Shown piece by piece: positions 27,087 to 36,044 of a DNA stretch of 64,000 bases (its first letter is position 1; each line of letters opens with the position of its first letter). A program made the translations under genes and the position numbers. The DNA comes from Burkholderia sp. HI2500 (GTDB lineage Bacteria; Pseudomonadota; Gammaproteobacteria; Burkholderiales; Burkholderiaceae): NCBI RefSeq assembly GCF_002223055.1, contig NZ_NKFL01000007.1, forward strand, positions 62,001 to 126,000, read 5' to 3'. Under the pieces are notes generated by a model. It was given only the letters and a program-made list of their open reading frames with translations, ran no database searches and was not told the DNA's origin.

Positions 27087-27356
27087 TCAGTCGCAACGCG
27101 TCGTTGCGTCGTGCACGGCGAGCTGCGTGTGCGCGTCGTCGACGCGTCCGGCCTGCACCCGGGCCGCGGCGGCCTGGGCGTCGTCGACCCAGCTGCGCGG
27201 GTTCAGGCGCGCCGGATTGAAGCCGGCGGCCTCGTAGCGCAGCATGTCCTGGCGGACCTGCTCGCGCGTCAGGCCCGGTGCGGATTGCGCGAACAGCGAG
27301 CCGGACGCGACCAGCGCGGCAGTGGCGGCGACGGCAGTGAGAAAGCGGGTAGTCAT
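27087..27356 (-). CDS. Small exported DUF4148 protein
   Basis: This 89-residue protein has a signal peptide (residues 1-23, AVAATAALVASGSLFA). The mature part, GLTREQVRQDMLRYEAAGF followed by NPARLNPRSWVDDAQ and an Ala/Arg-rich helix, matches DUF4148, a family of small periplasmic proteins abundant in Burkholderia. Function unknown. It is transcribed toward the MFS gene, 37 bases away, so probably in one unit with it. Confidence 0.85.
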   Translation of the reverse strand: MTTRFLTAVAATAALVASGSLFAQSAPGLTREQVRQDMLRYEAAGFNPARLNPRSWVDDAQAAAARVQAGRVDDAHTQLAVHDATTRCD

Positions 27357-27472
27357 GAGGTTGGGCTCCGGAATGCGGGTAGTCCGAGCGTCCGGGCGCT
27401 GCCGCGACGCATCGGGTCGATGGCTTCGCAGTCTAGTGATTCGTCGCGGATCGATTAAGTAGCGCGGCGCGC

Positions 27473-27489
27473 TTGGACTCATGAGCCAA
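27473..27489. promoter_or_regulatory. Dyad in the divergent LysR/DUF4148 region
   Basis: TTGG and CCAA are arranged symmetrically around CTCATGAG. It lies between the divergent LysR and DUF4148 genes, where a LysR-type regulator normally binds. It is not an exact T-N11-A box. Confidence 0.3.
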
Positions 27490-27550
27490 ACTGATGAATC
27501 GCCGCCGGCGGTGCTACGATTGGCGTCCGTCCCGACCGGAGCGTTTCGAC

Positions 27551-28444
27551 ATGGCGCGCGAAAATCTGAACGACCTGCTCGTGTTTCTCGCGGTGGCCCG
27601 CGAGCGCAGCTTCACTCGCGCGGCCACGCGGCTCGGCGTGTCGCAGTCGGCGCTGAGCCATACCATTCGCGATCTCGAGGCGCGGGTCGGCGTGCGGCTG
27701 CTCACGCGCACGACGCGCAGCGTGTCGACGACCGACGCGGGCGAAGCGCTGTTCCAGGCGGTGGCCCCGCGTATCGACGAGATCACCGCGCAACTGGCCG
27801 CGCTGTCGGATTTCCGGGACAAGCCGGCCGGCGTGGTGCGCATTACCGCCACCGAGCATCCGATCGATACGATCATCTGGCCGAAGCTCAGGCAGGTCCT
27901 GCCCGACTACCCGGATATCCGCATCGAGCTGTCGGTCGATTACGGGCTGTCGAACATCGTCGAGGAGCGCTACGACATCGGCGTGCGCTACGGCGACCAG
28001 GTGGCGAAGGACATGATCGCCGTGCGGATCAGCCCGGATGTCCGGATGGCGATGGTCGCGGCGCCTTCGTATCTCGATGGCCGCAAGCCGCCGAAAAAGC
28101 CGCAGGACCTGCTCGATCACGATTGCGTCACGTTGCGGCTCGCCACCGCGAAGGGCCTCTATGCGTGGGAGCTGAAGAAGGGCAGGAACGACGTGCTGGC
28201 GCGCGTGAACGGCCGGATCACCTGCAACACGCAGCCGCACATGGTGCAGGCGGCGCTCGACGGCTTCGGCATCGCGTTCGTCACCGAGGACATCGTGCTG
28301 GAGCATGTCCGCGACGGCCGCCTGCGGATCGTGATGCCGGACTGGTGCCCGGTCTTTCCCGGCTACCACGCGTACTATCCGAGCCGCCGCCCGGCGTCGC
28401 GAGCGTTTACCGTCGTGATCGACGCGCTGCGGCATCGCGCGTAG
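27551..28444 (+). CDS. LysR-family transcriptional regulator
   Basis: This 297-residue protein uses ATG 27551, chosen because it places LNDLLVFLAVARERSFTRAA at the normal distance from the start. The helix-turn-helix reads RLGVSQSALSHTIRDLEARV followed by RLLTRTTRSVSTTDAG. The C-terminal effector domain (GVVRITATEHPIDTIIWPKL and later segments) has the periplasmic-binding-protein fold of the CrgA-like branch. It is divergent from DUF4148 and the MFS gene, its likely targets. Confidence 0.92.
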   Translation: MARENLNDLLVFLAVARERSFTRAATRLGVSQSALSHTIRDLEARVGVRLLTRTTRSVSTTDAGEALFQAVAPRIDEITAQLAALSDFRDKPAGVVRITATEHPIDTIIWPKLRQVLPDYPDIRIELSVDYGLSNIVEERYDIGVRYGDQVAKDMIAVRISPDVRMAMVAAPSYLDGRKPPKKPQDLLDHDCVTLRLATAKGLYAWELKKGRNDVLARVNGRITCNTQPHMVQAALDGFGIAFVTEDIVLEHVRDGRLRIVMPDWCPVFPGYHAYYPSRRPASRAFTVVIDALRHRA

Positions 28445-28494
28445 CGCGTGTCGCCTGTCGCGTCCGGGCCGCCCCCGCGACGGCCGGCAAGAAA

Positions 28495-28518
28495 AACGCC
28501 CCGCGCGGGCGGGGCGTT
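28495..28518 (-). terminator. Rho-independent terminator of the PRC-barrel transcript
   Basis: A perfect ten-base stem (AACGCCCCGC with GCGGGGCGTT, loop of four) is followed on the minus strand by TTTTTC. It lies 44 bases past the stop of the PRC-barrel gene. Confidence 0.8.
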
Positions 28519-28561
28519 CGACGCGGCTGCGCCGGTCAACCGGCGCAGCGCGATGGCGCGA

Positions 28562-29044
28562 TCAGAGACGGTCGCGTGAGCGCGGATCGTTCAGTTCCTC
28601 GGTCGGGTCGGTCAGCCCGAGTTCGTCGCCGGCGCTCCAGTACGGCGTGCTGCCATAGAACTCGTGCAGCGGTGTCGCCCATTGCGGATCGGCCATCGCC
28701 GGCCAGTGGTCCTTGTCGAACCCCGGTGCGTTGCGGATCCGCTCGGACGACACCGACAGCAGGAAGCATTTGCGCTCGGTGTCGAGCGTGAGCGCGCTCC
28801 ACGGGATCGCGTGCAGCTTGTCGCCGATGCCGAGGATGCCGCCGCTCGACAGTACCGCGTAGGCGACGCGGCCGGAGCGCACGTCGAGCATGATGTCCTT
28901 GATCTTGCCGACATCGTCGCCGTCGGTCGTATAGACCTTGTCGCCTTCCAGCGTATCGGCCGCCATTACGTCGGGGCCAGGGCCGGCCGCCGTCGCGGCA
29001 CCCTTGCCGATGATGCGGGTTTGACCTTGATCGGAAGTCTGCAT
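28562..29044 (-). CDS. PRC-barrel domain protein
   Basis: This 160-residue protein has CTGGAGGAA before the ATG. The PRC-barrel spans residues about 28-100: DTLEGDKVYTTDGDDVGKIK, DIMLDVRSGRVAYAVLSSGG and DKLHAIPWSALTLD. The C-terminal third has NAPGFDKDHWPAMADPQW and a Tyr/Trp-rich segment. Such proteins are cytosolic or membrane-associated and frequent in stress operons; they may bind nucleic acid or protein partners. The gene lies 91 bases downstream of the CBS gene and probably shares its sigma54 promoter. Confidence 0.9.
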   Translation of the reverse strand: MQTSDQGQTRIIGKGAATAAGPGPDVMAADTLEGDKVYTTDGDDVGKIKDIMLDVRSGRVAYAVLSSGGILGIGDKLHAIPWSALTLDTERKCFLLSVSSERIRNAPGFDKDHWPAMADPQWATPLHEFYGSTPYWSAGDELGLTDPTEELNDPRSRDRL

Positions 29045-29135
29045 GGTTTCCTCCAGGCTGCATGGGGCGCGACGGTGCCCGGGGCGGGCCCTGCGGGTCG
29101 CGCGGGGTGGTCGGGACGGGGCGGGAATCGCTCCG

Positions 29136-29567
29136 TCACGTCTGCTTCGGTTGCGACACGCCTTCGAGCGTGTTCGCGAGATCGTCCCGCTCGGGGCCGG
29201 CCATGCGGGTCGCGATGTCCGCGAGCGACAGCATGCCGACCAGCCGCTTGTCGTGATCGACGACCGGCAGGCGGCGCAGTTGTGCGTCCGCCATGTAGTG
29301 CTGGATCTCGTCCAGCGAATCGTCGTCGAAACACCATTCGATCGGGCCTGATGCGACTTCGTGAATGCGCGTCTCCGGCGGCTTGCCGGCCGAAATCGCG
29401 CGCACCGCGAGATCCCGGTCCGTCACCATCCCGATCAGCCGGTTGTTGTCGCACACGGGCAGCGCGCCGACGTCGTAGCGCTCCATCAGTTGCGCGGCAT
29501 GACGGATCGAGTCGGTCGGTGCGATGTGCACGACGTCCTGCGACATGATTTCGTTGACGCGATGCAT
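29136..29567 (-). CDS. CBS-domain pair protein
   Basis: This 143-residue protein has GAGGAG before the ATG. Two tandem CBS motifs form a Bateman module: VNEIMSQDVVHIAPTDSIRH to LIGMVTDRDLAVRAI, then IHEVASGPIEWCFDDDSLDE to LVGMLSLADIATRMA. Bateman modules bind adenosine nucleotides and sense energy state. As a stand-alone module it could regulate a partner or act as a stress protein, as many hypoxia- and stationary-phase-induced CBS proteins do. A strict sigma54 site lies upstream. Confidence 0.93.
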   Translation of the reverse strand: MHRVNEIMSQDVVHIAPTDSIRHAAQLMERYDVGALPVCDNNRLIGMVTDRDLAVRAISAGKPPETRIHEVASGPIEWCFDDDSLDEIQHYMADAQLRRLPVVDHDKRLVGMLSLADIATRMAGPERDDLANTLEGVSQPKQT

Positions 29568-29624
29568 GAAATTCTCCTCACGGGTTCGGTAGTGCAATGG
29601 GTCGAAATGGGCGCGACAGAATCA

Positions 29625-29638
29625 GCAACCCACGTGCC
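29625..29638 (-). promoter_or_regulatory. Sigma54 promoter (CBS/PRC-barrel)
   Basis: On the minus strand the site reads GGCACG-TGGG-TTGC, a full consensus match, 58 bases before the ATG at 29567. It lies within 22 bases of the stop of the next upstream gene. Confidence 0.72.
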
Positions 29639-29646
29639 GTGCGCGC

Positions 29647-29901
29647 TCATGCGTCGCCGCGTTCGCGCTTGTCCTGGCACGGCCCCTCGTCGTGCGTGCC
29701 GGGCGGCGTATCCGGCTCGATGCGCGTGACGCCGCCGGTCGCGGGCGGGTCGCTCGCGGGAAACGTGTCCTCGAGCTGCTTGTCGATATGGCGTTCCGAA
29801 TGGCGCGTGCGCGCGCGGTCGCGGTGCTTGAGCGGCGGCGACGGATCGGGTTGCCGTTCGTGTGCCGGCGCGTCGTGGCCGGTCCGGGTCGAATCCTTCA
29901 T
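29647..29901 (-). CDS. Small hydrophilic protein with LEDTFPASDPP motif
   Basis: This 84-residue, highly charged protein has GGAGGC before the ATG. It is disordered in appearance, rich in Arg, Asp, His and Pro. The segment IDKQLEDTFPASDPPATGG is a short motif shared by many small uncharacterised proteobacterial proteins. Function unknown. It has its own strict sigma54 site, placed divergently to the one for the gene at 30078. Confidence 0.75.
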   Translation of the reverse strand: MKDSTRTGHDAPAHERQPDPSPPLKHRDRARTRHSERHIDKQLEDTFPASDPPATGGVTRIEPDTPPGTHDEGPCQDKRERGDA

Positions 29902-29940
29902 CGCAAGCCTCCATGTCGATGCCGATGGCATGTCCCATCC

Positions 29941-29954
29941 GCAACGGCCATGCC
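29941..29954 (-). promoter_or_regulatory. Sigma54 promoter (gene at 29647-29901)
   Basis: On the minus strand the site reads GGCATG-GCCG-TTGC, a full match to the degenerate consensus, 40 bases before the ATG. It is divergent from the site at 29986. Confidence 0.72.
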
Positions 29955-29985
29955 CGGTAGGCGCCGAGATGCGCCGGACGCACGC

Positions 29986-29999
29986 GGCACGCGACTTGC
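29986..29999 (+). promoter_or_regulatory. Sigma54 promoter (gene at 30078)
   Basis: GGCACG-CGAC-TTGC is identical to the site at 18361. The start codon is 79 bases downstream. Confidence 0.72.
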
Positions 30000-30077
30000 C
30001 GCGATGGCGATGACGATGATGACGCAGGCGCGTGGCGCAACCGGTGCCGGCCGCGCGCATATCGAGCGGGAGGCGCG

Positions 30078-30383
30078 ATGACGATTCCGAAGCGACGACC
30101 GGGCGTGCGCTACGAGGTCAACGTATGCGGCGGCGGATTCGATGCGTTGAAGAGCCATTTCAACGAATGGAAGCATGAACCGCTGATCTACCGGCCCGAG
30201 CGCCGGATGTTCGAAGGCAAGGCCGACGTGAGGCCGCTCGGCGGCGAGACGTTCGGCTCGACCGAGCCCGCGCGGTTCGCGCTGCAGCGCGCGTGCGAGC
30301 CGTCCGATGCGTATGCGCTCGCCGCGCAGGTGCGCGATGAAGGCCGCGAGCTGTGGCTCGTGATGGCTGCTTTCGACGCGTAG
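30078..30383 (+). CDS. Conserved hypothetical protein (101 aa)
   Basis: This small soluble protein has GGGAGGC before the ATG. I recognise no domain. It begins with a basic segment (IPKRRPGVRYEVNVCGGG) and continues with mixed alpha/beta sequence (FDALKSHFNEWKHEPLIYRP, ALAAQVRDEGRELWLVMAA). Placement directly behind a strict sigma54 site, in a block of stress genes, is the only functional hint. Confidence 0.65.
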   Translation: MTIPKRRPGVRYEVNVCGGGFDALKSHFNEWKHEPLIYRPERRMFEGKADVRPLGGETFGSTEPARFALQRACEPSDAYALAAQVRDEGRELWLVMAAFDA

Positions 30384-30389
30384 CCGCGC

Positions 30390-30410
30390 CGTTGCAAGAT
30401 TTGCAGCGGA
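30390..30410 (+). promoter_or_regulatory. TTGCA-type dyad upstream of sigma54 promoter
   Basis: TTGCA and TGCAG flank five bases (CGTTGCAAGATTTGCAGCG), about 80 bases upstream of the promoter at 30489. That is a normal distance for an enhancer-binding-protein site. Assignment is tentative. Confidence 0.3.
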
Positions 30411-30488
30411 CGGTGTAGCGAAGGCACGGCAGGCCGTTCGCGGCACCTGCGTGCGCGTCGCGGCGGACACGCGGGTGACGGGAACGAC

Positions 30489-30502
30489 GGCATGGGGCTT
30501 GC
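30489..30502 (+). promoter_or_regulatory. Sigma54 promoter (small-gene operon 30568-32068)
   Basis: GGCATG-GGGC-TTGC is a full degenerate-consensus match, 66 bases before the ATG at 30568. Confidence 0.72.
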
Positions 30503-30567
30503 GCACCCTGGGCAGGCGAAGGTCGCGCCCGCTGTCGACCCGCCGACCCCGCAATGAAGGAGTGCCG

Positions 30568-30795
30568 ATGACACCTGACCCAGCGCAGTGGTTGCAGCGG
30601 CCCGAACCGCCGCTATCCGACATCGGGCCGGATCCGGAACCGCCCGATCCCGACGACGTGCCCCCTGACATGCCGGAGCCGTACCGGCAACCCGAGGGCG
30701 ACCCACCGGGGTATGCCCCGCCCGAGCGCGAGCCGCCCGTGCATACGCCGCCGATGGGCGCGGTATCGCGAACGCGCCACGAGGCATCGCCATGA
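30568..30795 (+). CDS. Small proline-rich acidic protein
   Basis: This 75-residue protein has GAAGGAG before the ATG. About a third of it is Pro, with many Asp and Glu (PDPEPPDPDDVPPDMPEPY), so it is probably disordered. No domain is recognised. It overlaps the next gene by ATGA, which supports real translation. First gene behind a sigma54 site. Confidence 0.7.
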   Translation: MTPDPAQWLQRPEPPLSDIGPDPEPPDPDDVPPDMPEPYRQPEGDPPGYAPPEREPPVHTPPMGAVSRTRHEASP

Positions 30796-31103
30796 GCATC
30801 CGCGTGAAACCCGGCGTGTTGCGCGACATCGCCGAAACGCTCGGCCGCCATTTCGAGGCGCGCGCGATGCCGTTCCATATCGAGGAAAAGCCGCTCGGCG
30901 CGCTGCATATCGGCTTTCGCGTCGACGGTCATCCGGCGTCGCTGACCGTGGCGTTCGACGCCGACGCGTTCGCCGCGCTCGAGCAGGCCGGCATCGACTC
31001 GCAGCGCCGCGCGCTCACGCGCGTGGCGGTGGAATTCGACGCGATGATGGCGCGTCGCGCCCCGACCGCGTACGCCGGCGATTTCCATTTCAACCGGCTA
31101 TGA
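30792..31103 (+). CDS. Conserved hypothetical protein (103 aa)
   Basis: This cytosolic alpha/beta protein overlaps the Pro-rich gene by ATGA. Sequence begins SIRVKPGVLRDIAETLGRHF, has strand-like ALHIGFRVDGHPASLTVAFD, then a helix ending in FDAMMARRAP. The DUF3022-like proteins at 32869 and 40431 share the general plan of a short strand-rich core and terminal helix, but I cannot claim homology. Function unknown. Confidence 0.65.
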   Translation: MSIRVKPGVLRDIAETLGRHFEARAMPFHIEEKPLGALHIGFRVDGHPASLTVAFDADAFAALEQAGIDSQRRALTRVAVEFDAMMARRAPTAYAGDFHFNRL

Positions 31104-31128
31104 GATGCCGGTCACAGGGAGGATTTCG

Positions 31129-31446
31129 ATGAACCCGATCCAGAAGACGATGCGCATGGGCATCCTTGCGTGCGCCGCCGCGTGCGCGCTGGGCGCATGC
31201 ATGCAATCGGCGAACGGCCCCTACGGCGCCCGCGGGGCGCCACCCGACAGCCGTGGCGCACAGTCGACCACGACGATGCCCGACGCGAATACACGTGGCG
31301 ATGCGCGCCCGGCGCCGGGCACCCTGATGCCGCAGGGCGCGGCCGGCGGCGAGGCGGCCGACGGGCCGTCGACCGGCGCGAACGGTGCGAACGGTGCGCA
31401 GGGCGACCGGCCGCTGCCGGGCACGCCGCCGCTGATGCAGTACTGA
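31129..31446 (+). CDS. Small putative lipoprotein
   Basis: This 105-residue protein has AGGGAGG before the ATG. The lipoprotein signal peptide ends in ALGACMQS, with Cys at residue 24 as the lipidation site. The mature part is low complexity, rich in Gly, Ala, Pro and Asn, including a NGANGAQG repeat, and has no recognisable domain. It is probably an outer-membrane or periplasmic lipoprotein of unknown role. Confidence 0.75.
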   Translation: MNPIQKTMRMGILACAAACALGACMQSANGPYGARGAPPDSRGAQSTTTMPDANTRGDARPAPGTLMPQGAAGGEAADGPSTGANGANGAQGDRPLPGTPPLMQY

Positions 31447-31558
31447 CCCGGCGCCCGTACCTCGCCCACGGCATGCGCGCGGGATCGCGTGCGCCGTGCA
31501 GCGCGCCGTCCGATGCGGCGCACGGCATGCCGCCCCGCGATGCGGCCGGAGGAAACCG

Positions 31559-32068
31559 ATGGCGAATCCGCGCGAACACCTGGAAGACTGGCTGCGCGAT
31601 GCGTATGCGATGGAGCGGCAGGCGGAGATGCTGCTCGCCGCGCAACTGAAACGGCTCGATCACTATCCGCAACTGCAGGATCGCTTGCGCCGGCATCTCG
31701 ACGACACGATCGGCCAGCAGGCGCTCGTCGAGGCGTGCCTGATGCGGCTCGGCACGACGCCGTCCGCGATCAAGGACCTGGCCGCGCGCATTGCCGCGTA
31801 TGGCCGGATCGCGACCGGCATGCTGGCCGTCGACGAAGTGGTGAAGGGAGCGCTGGCCGGTTATGCGTTCGCGCACGTCGAGATCGCCGCGTATACGGCG
31901 CTCGCCGCGGCCGCGCAGGCAGCCGGCGAAGCGGAGATCCACGCATGTTGCGAACGGATCCTGCAACAGGAGCGCAGCCTGGCCGCGTGGCTGCTGCGCC
32001 ACCTGCCGGCACTGACGACTGCCTTTCTCGATCGTTCGGCCGTCGATCGCATCGATGCGAAGCGATGA
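31559..32068 (+). CDS. DUF892 (YciE/YciF-like) ferritin-like protein
   Basis: This 169-residue helical protein has GGAGGAAA before the ATG. EHLEDWLRDAYAMERQAEML is the DUF892 start, and RRHLDDTIGQQALVEACLMR supplies the HxxxT region. Later helices (GYAFAHVEIAAYTALAAAAQ, CERILQQERSLAAWL) complete the four-helix bundle. DUF892 proteins have a ferritin-like fold and are induced by stress in enteric bacteria; their chemistry is not settled. Confidence 0.87.
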   Translation: MANPREHLEDWLRDAYAMERQAEMLLAAQLKRLDHYPQLQDRLRRHLDDTIGQQALVEACLMRLGTTPSAIKDLAARIAAYGRIATGMLAVDEVVKGALAGYAFAHVEIAAYTALAAAAQAAGEAEIHACCERILQQERSLAAWLLRHLPALTTAFLDRSAVDRIDAKR

Positions 32069-32475
32069 CGGCCGACGATCCGGCAGGCTTCCCGGCTTAC
32101 GGAATGCGTGTCCAAAACTTGCCGTCGGCTTGTAAATAATCCGCTCCCGCTCGCGGCGACATGCAGGGCGAACCCGCCACGGACGCGCTTCGACGAGCTG
32201 GCACGCTCAATGCATGAGGCATGCAGACGGTCAACCGTGAATCGACCCGCCGGGCCGCTTTCGAGGCGGGCTTCGCCGGGGCCACGCGGCCGAGGCATCG
32301 TTCTTGCGCGTGGCACCGTGGCGAAGGATCGCCAGGCGATGACGCTCTTCGCGAGCCGGCCCGCGGTGCGGCGACGCGGCGTGACGGCCGGGCGATTCGA
32401 CCGCACTCGACCACGTTCAACCGCGTGCGTGCCACCGCCTGCCGCGATGCGCGCACCCACGAGAGGAGCACGACC
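32069..32475. other. Long intergenic region with one sigma54 candidate
   Basis: This is 407 bases without a credible gene. It contains TTGCC and TTGTAA half-sites (32119-32138) and a sigma54-like site at 32294. I see no terminator hairpin or RNA gene. Confidence 0.5.
32294..32307 (+). promoter_or_regulatory. Sigma54 promoter candidate (gene at 32476)
   Basis: GGCATC-GTTC-TTGC has correct spacing and -12 and one -24 mismatch. The distance to the ATG (169 bases) is longer than for the other sites. Confidence 0.5.
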
Positions 32476-32664
32476 ATGCCAGCCAAATCGCAGGCCCAGC
32501 AACGCGCCGCCGGGGCCGCCCTGTCGGCCAAGCGCGGCGAGACGAAAATGAAGGACCTCAAACCGCCTTCGAAGTCGATGGCCAAGTCGATGAGCGAAAA
32601 AGAGCTCGAGAAAATGGCTTCCACGCCGGCCCACGGCAAACCGAAACACAAGCACGACGCCTGA
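32476..32664 (+). CDS. DUF3008 small basic protein
   Basis: This 62-residue, Lys/Ala-rich protein has GAGGAG before the ATG. It matches DUF3008 throughout: [40 protein letters not shown] and [11 protein letters not shown]. Members are short, basic and of unknown function; a nucleic-acid association is possible but unproven. It begins an operon with DUF1328 and DUF3022-like genes. Confidence 0.87.
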   Translation: MPAKSQAQQRAAGAALSAKRGETKMKDLKPPSKSMAKSMSEKELEKMASTPAHGKPKHKHDA

Positions 32665-32710
32665 TCGACGCCGATACGTACCGGTGACCGCTGTCATCCA
32701 GGAGGGTTCC

Positions 32711-32872
32711 ATGCTTCGATACGCCATCATCTTCTTCATCATCGCGATCATCGCGGCCGTGTTCGGTTTCGGCGGCATCGCAGCCGGCGCGGCGGAGATC
32801 GCGAAGATCCTGTTCTACATCTTCGTGGTGATCTTCCTGGTCACGCTGCTGCTGGGCGTCGTCCGACGATGA
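32711..32872 (+). CDS. DUF1328 small membrane protein
   Basis: This is a 53-residue inner-membrane protein with two hydrophobic helices: [20 protein letters not shown], then [20 protein letters not shown]. The [14 protein letters not shown] loop is diagnostic of DUF1328 (YtjA-like). AGGAGGG precedes the ATG. It overlaps the next gene by ATGA. It is common in stress regulons, with unknown mechanism. Confidence 0.92.
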   Translation: MLRYAIIFFIIAIIAAVFGFGGIAAGAAEIAKILFYIFVVIFLVTLLLGVVRR

Positions 32873-33255
32873 GCGTCACGCCCGACCGGTCGCAGCGCAT
32901 CGCGGAACTCGAGCATGCGCTCGCGAACGGTTTCCCGTCGGAATCGACCGTCGTCGTGCATGCGGACGACGCGTCCGGGCGGCTGACCATCCAGGTGTCG
33001 TGGGTGCGCGTGCCGGCCGACGCAAGCGCGCGCGACTGGCGTTGCGCGGTCGACCTGCGGTTCGACCCGGACGTGATCACCCGCTATGCGTCGCTCGACG
33101 CGGCCGAACGGCTGCGCGTGCGCACCCGTCTGTGCGACCACGCGCGGCGCGCGGTGGACGCACGCAAGCCGCGCGTCGACGATGCGGCGATCGAGTGCAA
33201 CGTCGCGCTCGACGTGACGCGTGCCGAACTCGACGCAGCATTGCGCGCACCCTGA
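32869..33255 (+). CDS. DUF3022-like protein, copy 1
   Basis: This is a 128-residue cytosolic protein. [40 protein letters not shown] and a C-terminal [14 protein letters not shown] line up with the product of 40431-40814 (TVHVDVATGRIKFHSTWA, ERYAALDDGTRMRV, TIEVTDAMLDAA). The two are clear paralogues. The family is, to my knowledge, mainly found in Burkholderia and relatives; function unknown. It is translationally coupled to DUF1328. Confidence 0.8.
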   Translation: MSVTPDRSQRIAELEHALANGFPSESTVVVHADDASGRLTIQVSWVRVPADASARDWRCAVDLRFDPDVITRYASLDAAERLRVRTRLCDHARRAVDARKPRVDDAAIECNVALDVTRAELDAALRAP

Positions 33256-33258
33256 AAC

Positions 33259-33276
33259 CCCCGCCGGCCGGCGGGG
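33259..33276. repeat. Perfect GC palindrome before katE
   Basis: CCCCGCCGGCCGGCGGGG is an 18-base perfect palindrome four bases after the DUF3022-like stop. It has no U-run, so it may be a pause or weak terminator hairpin. Confidence 0.4.
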
Positions 33277-33383
33277 CGGTCGCGCCCGGCCGTGCCGGTT
33301 TTCCTGCCGTCCGCCCGTGCGCGCCGCAGCCAAGCGGCGCGCGCGCGGCGGATACCCTTCCGAACGCCACGAGGACCCGATCG

Positions 33384-35489
33384 ATGACCCATTCCCCCTC
33401 ATCCGGCAAGACGCCGCCCGCCCAGCCGCAGGACAGCGCGAAATCGCGCCAGCTCGACGAGCACCGCTCGCGGCCCGACCACGAGGCGCTGCGCACCAAC
33501 CAGGGCGTGCGGATCGCCGACAACCAGAACACGTTGCGCGGCGGCCCGCGCGGCCCGTCGCTGCTCGAAGACTTCATCATGCGCGAGAAGATCACGCATT
33601 TCGATCACGAGCGCATTCCGGAGCGCGTGGTGCATGCGCGCGGCTCGGCCGCGCACGGCGTGTTCCGCGTGTACGAGCCGATGGCCGACTACACGAAGGC
33701 CGCGTTCCTGCAGGACCCGGCCGCCGAAACGCCGGTGTACGTGCGTTTCTCGACGGTGCAGGGGCCGCGCGGCTCGGCGGACACCGTGCGCGACGTGCGG
33801 GGCTTCGCGGTGAAGTTTTATACCGAAGAGGGCAACTACGACCTCGTCGGCAACAACATGCCGGTGTTCTTCATCCAGGATGCGATCAAGTTTCCCGACT
33901 TCGTGCATGCGGTGAAGCCCGAGGCGCCGAACGAGATGCCGACCGGCGCGTCCGCGCACGACACGTTCTGGGATTTCGTGTCGCTGGTGCCGGAAACCAC
34001 CCACATGGTGCTGTGGCTGATGTCCGACCGCGCGCTGCCCGCGAGCTTTCGCGCGATGGACGGTTTCGGCGTGCACACGTTCCGCTTCGTGAACGCGGCC
34101 GGCGCAGAGCGTTTCGTGAAGTTCCACTGGCGGCCCGTGAGCGGCGCGTATTCGCTGCTGTGGGACGAGGCGCAGCGGATCGCCGGCCATGACCCGGACT
34201 TCAACCGGCGCGACTTGTGGATGGCGATCGAGCGCGGCGACTATCCGGAATTCGAACTCTGCGTGCAGATGATCGATCCGGCCGATGCCGGCAAGTTCGA
34301 CTTCGACCTGCTCGACCCGACCAAGCTGGTGCCGGAAGAGTTGGTGCCGGTGCGGCCCATCGGCCGGATGACGTTGAACCGCAATCCCGACAACTTCTTC
34401 GCGGAGACCGAGCAGGTCGCGTTTCATCCGGGGCACGTGGTGCCCGGCATCGACTTCACGAACGATCCGCTGCTACAGGGGCGCCTGTTCTCGTACACCG
34501 ATACGCAATTGAGCCGGCTCGGCGGCCCGAACTTCCACGAGATCCCGATCAACCGGCCGGTGTGCCCGTTCGCGAACAACCAGCGCGATGCGATGCACCG
34601 GCAGACGATCAACGTCGGGCAGGCGTCGTACGAACCGAATTCGACGAGCGGCGGCTGGCCGCGCGAGACGCCGCCCGCGCCGGCCGGCGGCGGCTTCGAG
34701 ACCGTGCACGAGCCGCTCGACGGCGACAAGGTGCGCGTGCGCAGCGAGACGTTCGCCGATCATTTCTCGCAGGCCGCGCTGTTCTACCAGAGCATGACCG
34801 AGATCGAGCAGCGGCATATCCGCGACGCCTACTGCTTCGAGCTCGGCAAGGTGACGCAGCCGCATATTCGCGAGCGGGTGGTCAACGACATCATCGCCCG
34901 CTTCGACGCGGGGCTGGCCGCGCAGGTGGCCGAACGGCTCGGGCTGCCCGCGCCGCACGGCGGCGCGACGCCGGCAGTCGCGCAGCGTTCGCCGGCGCTG
35001 AGCCTGATCGGCCGCGCGAAGCCCGGCATCCGGTCGCGCAAGATCGCGCTGATCGCGACCGCCGGCACGAGCCAGGCGCTCGTCCAGCAGGTGCGCGATG
35101 CGCTGCTGGCCGCGCATGCGGTGCCGACGATCGTCGCGCCGACGCTGGCGCCGATCGGCAGCATCGTGCCGCAGGCGACGCTGGCCGGCATGCCGTCGGT
35201 GATGTTCGACGCGGTGTTCGTGTGCGGCGGCGACGGCGACGGCCGCGACCTCGCGCACAGCGCCGACGCGCGGCATTTCGTGCGCGAAGCGTTCAAGCAC
35301 CTGAAGCCGATCGCGGCCGTCGGGTCGGGGCGGCAATTGCTGAGCGCCGCGCACCTGCCGGACCCGGCCGAAGGCGTGTGCGTCGGGCAGGCCGTCGATC
35401 TCGACGCAGTCCTGAACGACCTGTCCGACCACCTCGGCCGCCATCGCGTCTGGGCACGCGAGCAGCAGGCCGCCGAGTTGCCGGCCTAG
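33384..35489 (+). CDS. katE: Large-subunit monofunctional catalase (KatE/HPII type)
   Basis: This 701-residue clade-2 haem catalase breaks down hydrogen peroxide in the cytosol. The catalytic His lies in [37 protein letters not shown] and [20 protein letters not shown] are core motifs, the latter carrying the haem-ligand Tyr. After residue about 545 comes the flavodoxin/GATase-like domain ([20 protein letters not shown]) that distinguishes HPII from small-subunit catalases. The N-terminal 50 residues are hydrophilic, as in HPII. GAGGA is before the ATG. It precedes the DUF421 gene by 12 bases and the end-joining genes. Confidence 0.95.
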   Translation: MTHSPSSGKTPPAQPQDSAKSRQLDEHRSRPDHEALRTNQGVRIADNQNTLRGGPRGPSLLEDFIMREKITHFDHERIPERVVHARGSAAHGVFRVYEPMADYTKAAFLQDPAAETPVYVRFSTVQGPRGSADTVRDVRGFAVKFYTEEGNYDLVGNNMPVFFIQDAIKFPDFVHAVKPEAPNEMPTGASAHDTFWDFVSLVPETTHMVLWLMSDRALPASFRAMDGFGVHTFRFVNAAGAERFVKFHWRPVSGAYSLLWDEAQRIAGHDPDFNRRDLWMAIERGDYPEFELCVQMIDPADAGKFDFDLLDPTKLVPEELVPVRPIGRMTLNRNPDNFFAETEQVAFHPGHVVPGIDFTNDPLLQGRLFSYTDTQLSRLGGPNFHEIPINRPVCPFANNQRDAMHRQTINVGQASYEPNSTSGGWPRETPPAPAGGGFETVHEPLDGDKVRVRSETFADHFSQAALFYQSMTEIEQRHIRDAYCFELGKVTQPHIRERVVNDIIARFDAGLAAQVAERLGLPAPHGGATPAVAQRSPALSLIGRAKPGIRSRKIALIATAGTSQALVQQVRDALLAAHAVPTIVAPTLAPIGSIVPQATLAGMPSVMFDAVFVCGGDGDGRDLAHSADARHFVREAFKHLKPIAAVGSGRQLLSAAHLPDPAEGVCVGQAVDLDAVLNDLSDHLGRHRVWAREQQAAELPA

Positions 35490-35501
35490 CGCCACGCGAT
35501 C

Positions 35502-36005
35502 ATGGACGTCGTCGTCGGGCTGTTCGGACAGGGCCGGATGCTCGACCCCGGGCAGATGGTGCTGCGGGCGATCGTCGTGTTCGCGATCGCGCTGGTGCTG
35601 ATCCGCATCGCCGGGCGGCGCGCGTTCGGCCAGCGTTCGCCGTTCGACTACGTGGTCGGCATCCTGCTCGGCGCGATCCTGAGCCGCGCGGTGGTCGGTG
35701 CGTCGCCGTTCGTCGCGACGGTGGCCGCGTCGCTCGCGATCGCGCTGCTGCATCGCGTGATCGGCTGGGCCTGCGTACGCTCGCGCCGGCTCGAGCGGCT
35801 GTTGGTCGGCGCAGAGCGCGAGGTGTATCGCAACGGCCGCTTCGACGACGCGCAGATGCGCGCGGCGCTGATCACGCCGACGGACGTCCATGAGAGCGTG
35901 CGTCAGGCGCTCGGCGCGGACGACCTGTCGGACGTCGACGCGGCGATCCTGGAGCGCAACGGCCACGTCAGCATCGTGCGGCGCAGCCGTTGCCGAAGGC
36001 CCTGA
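35502..36005 (+). CDS. DUF421 membrane protein (YetF-like)
   Basis: This is a 167-residue protein with three N-terminal hydrophobic helices (VLRAIVVFAIALVLIRIAGR, YVVGILLGAILSRAVVG, VAASLAIALLHRVIGWACV) and a small cytosolic domain. VGAEREVYRNGRFDDAQMRA and the late ADDLSDVDAAILERNGHVSI are the DUF421 hallmarks. Function is unknown; members are common in stress and spore-related regulons. Lies between katE and ku on the same strand. Confidence 0.88.
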   Translation: MDVVVGLFGQGRMLDPGQMVLRAIVVFAIALVLIRIAGRRAFGQRSPFDYVVGILLGAILSRAVVGASPFVATVAASLAIALLHRVIGWACVRSRRLERLLVGAEREVYRNGRFDDAQMRAALITPTDVHESVRQALGADDLSDVDAAILERNGHVSIVRRSRCRRP

Positions 36006-36044
36006 CGGCTGCGCGCGGCGACGGACGCCGCAAGGAGGACATCG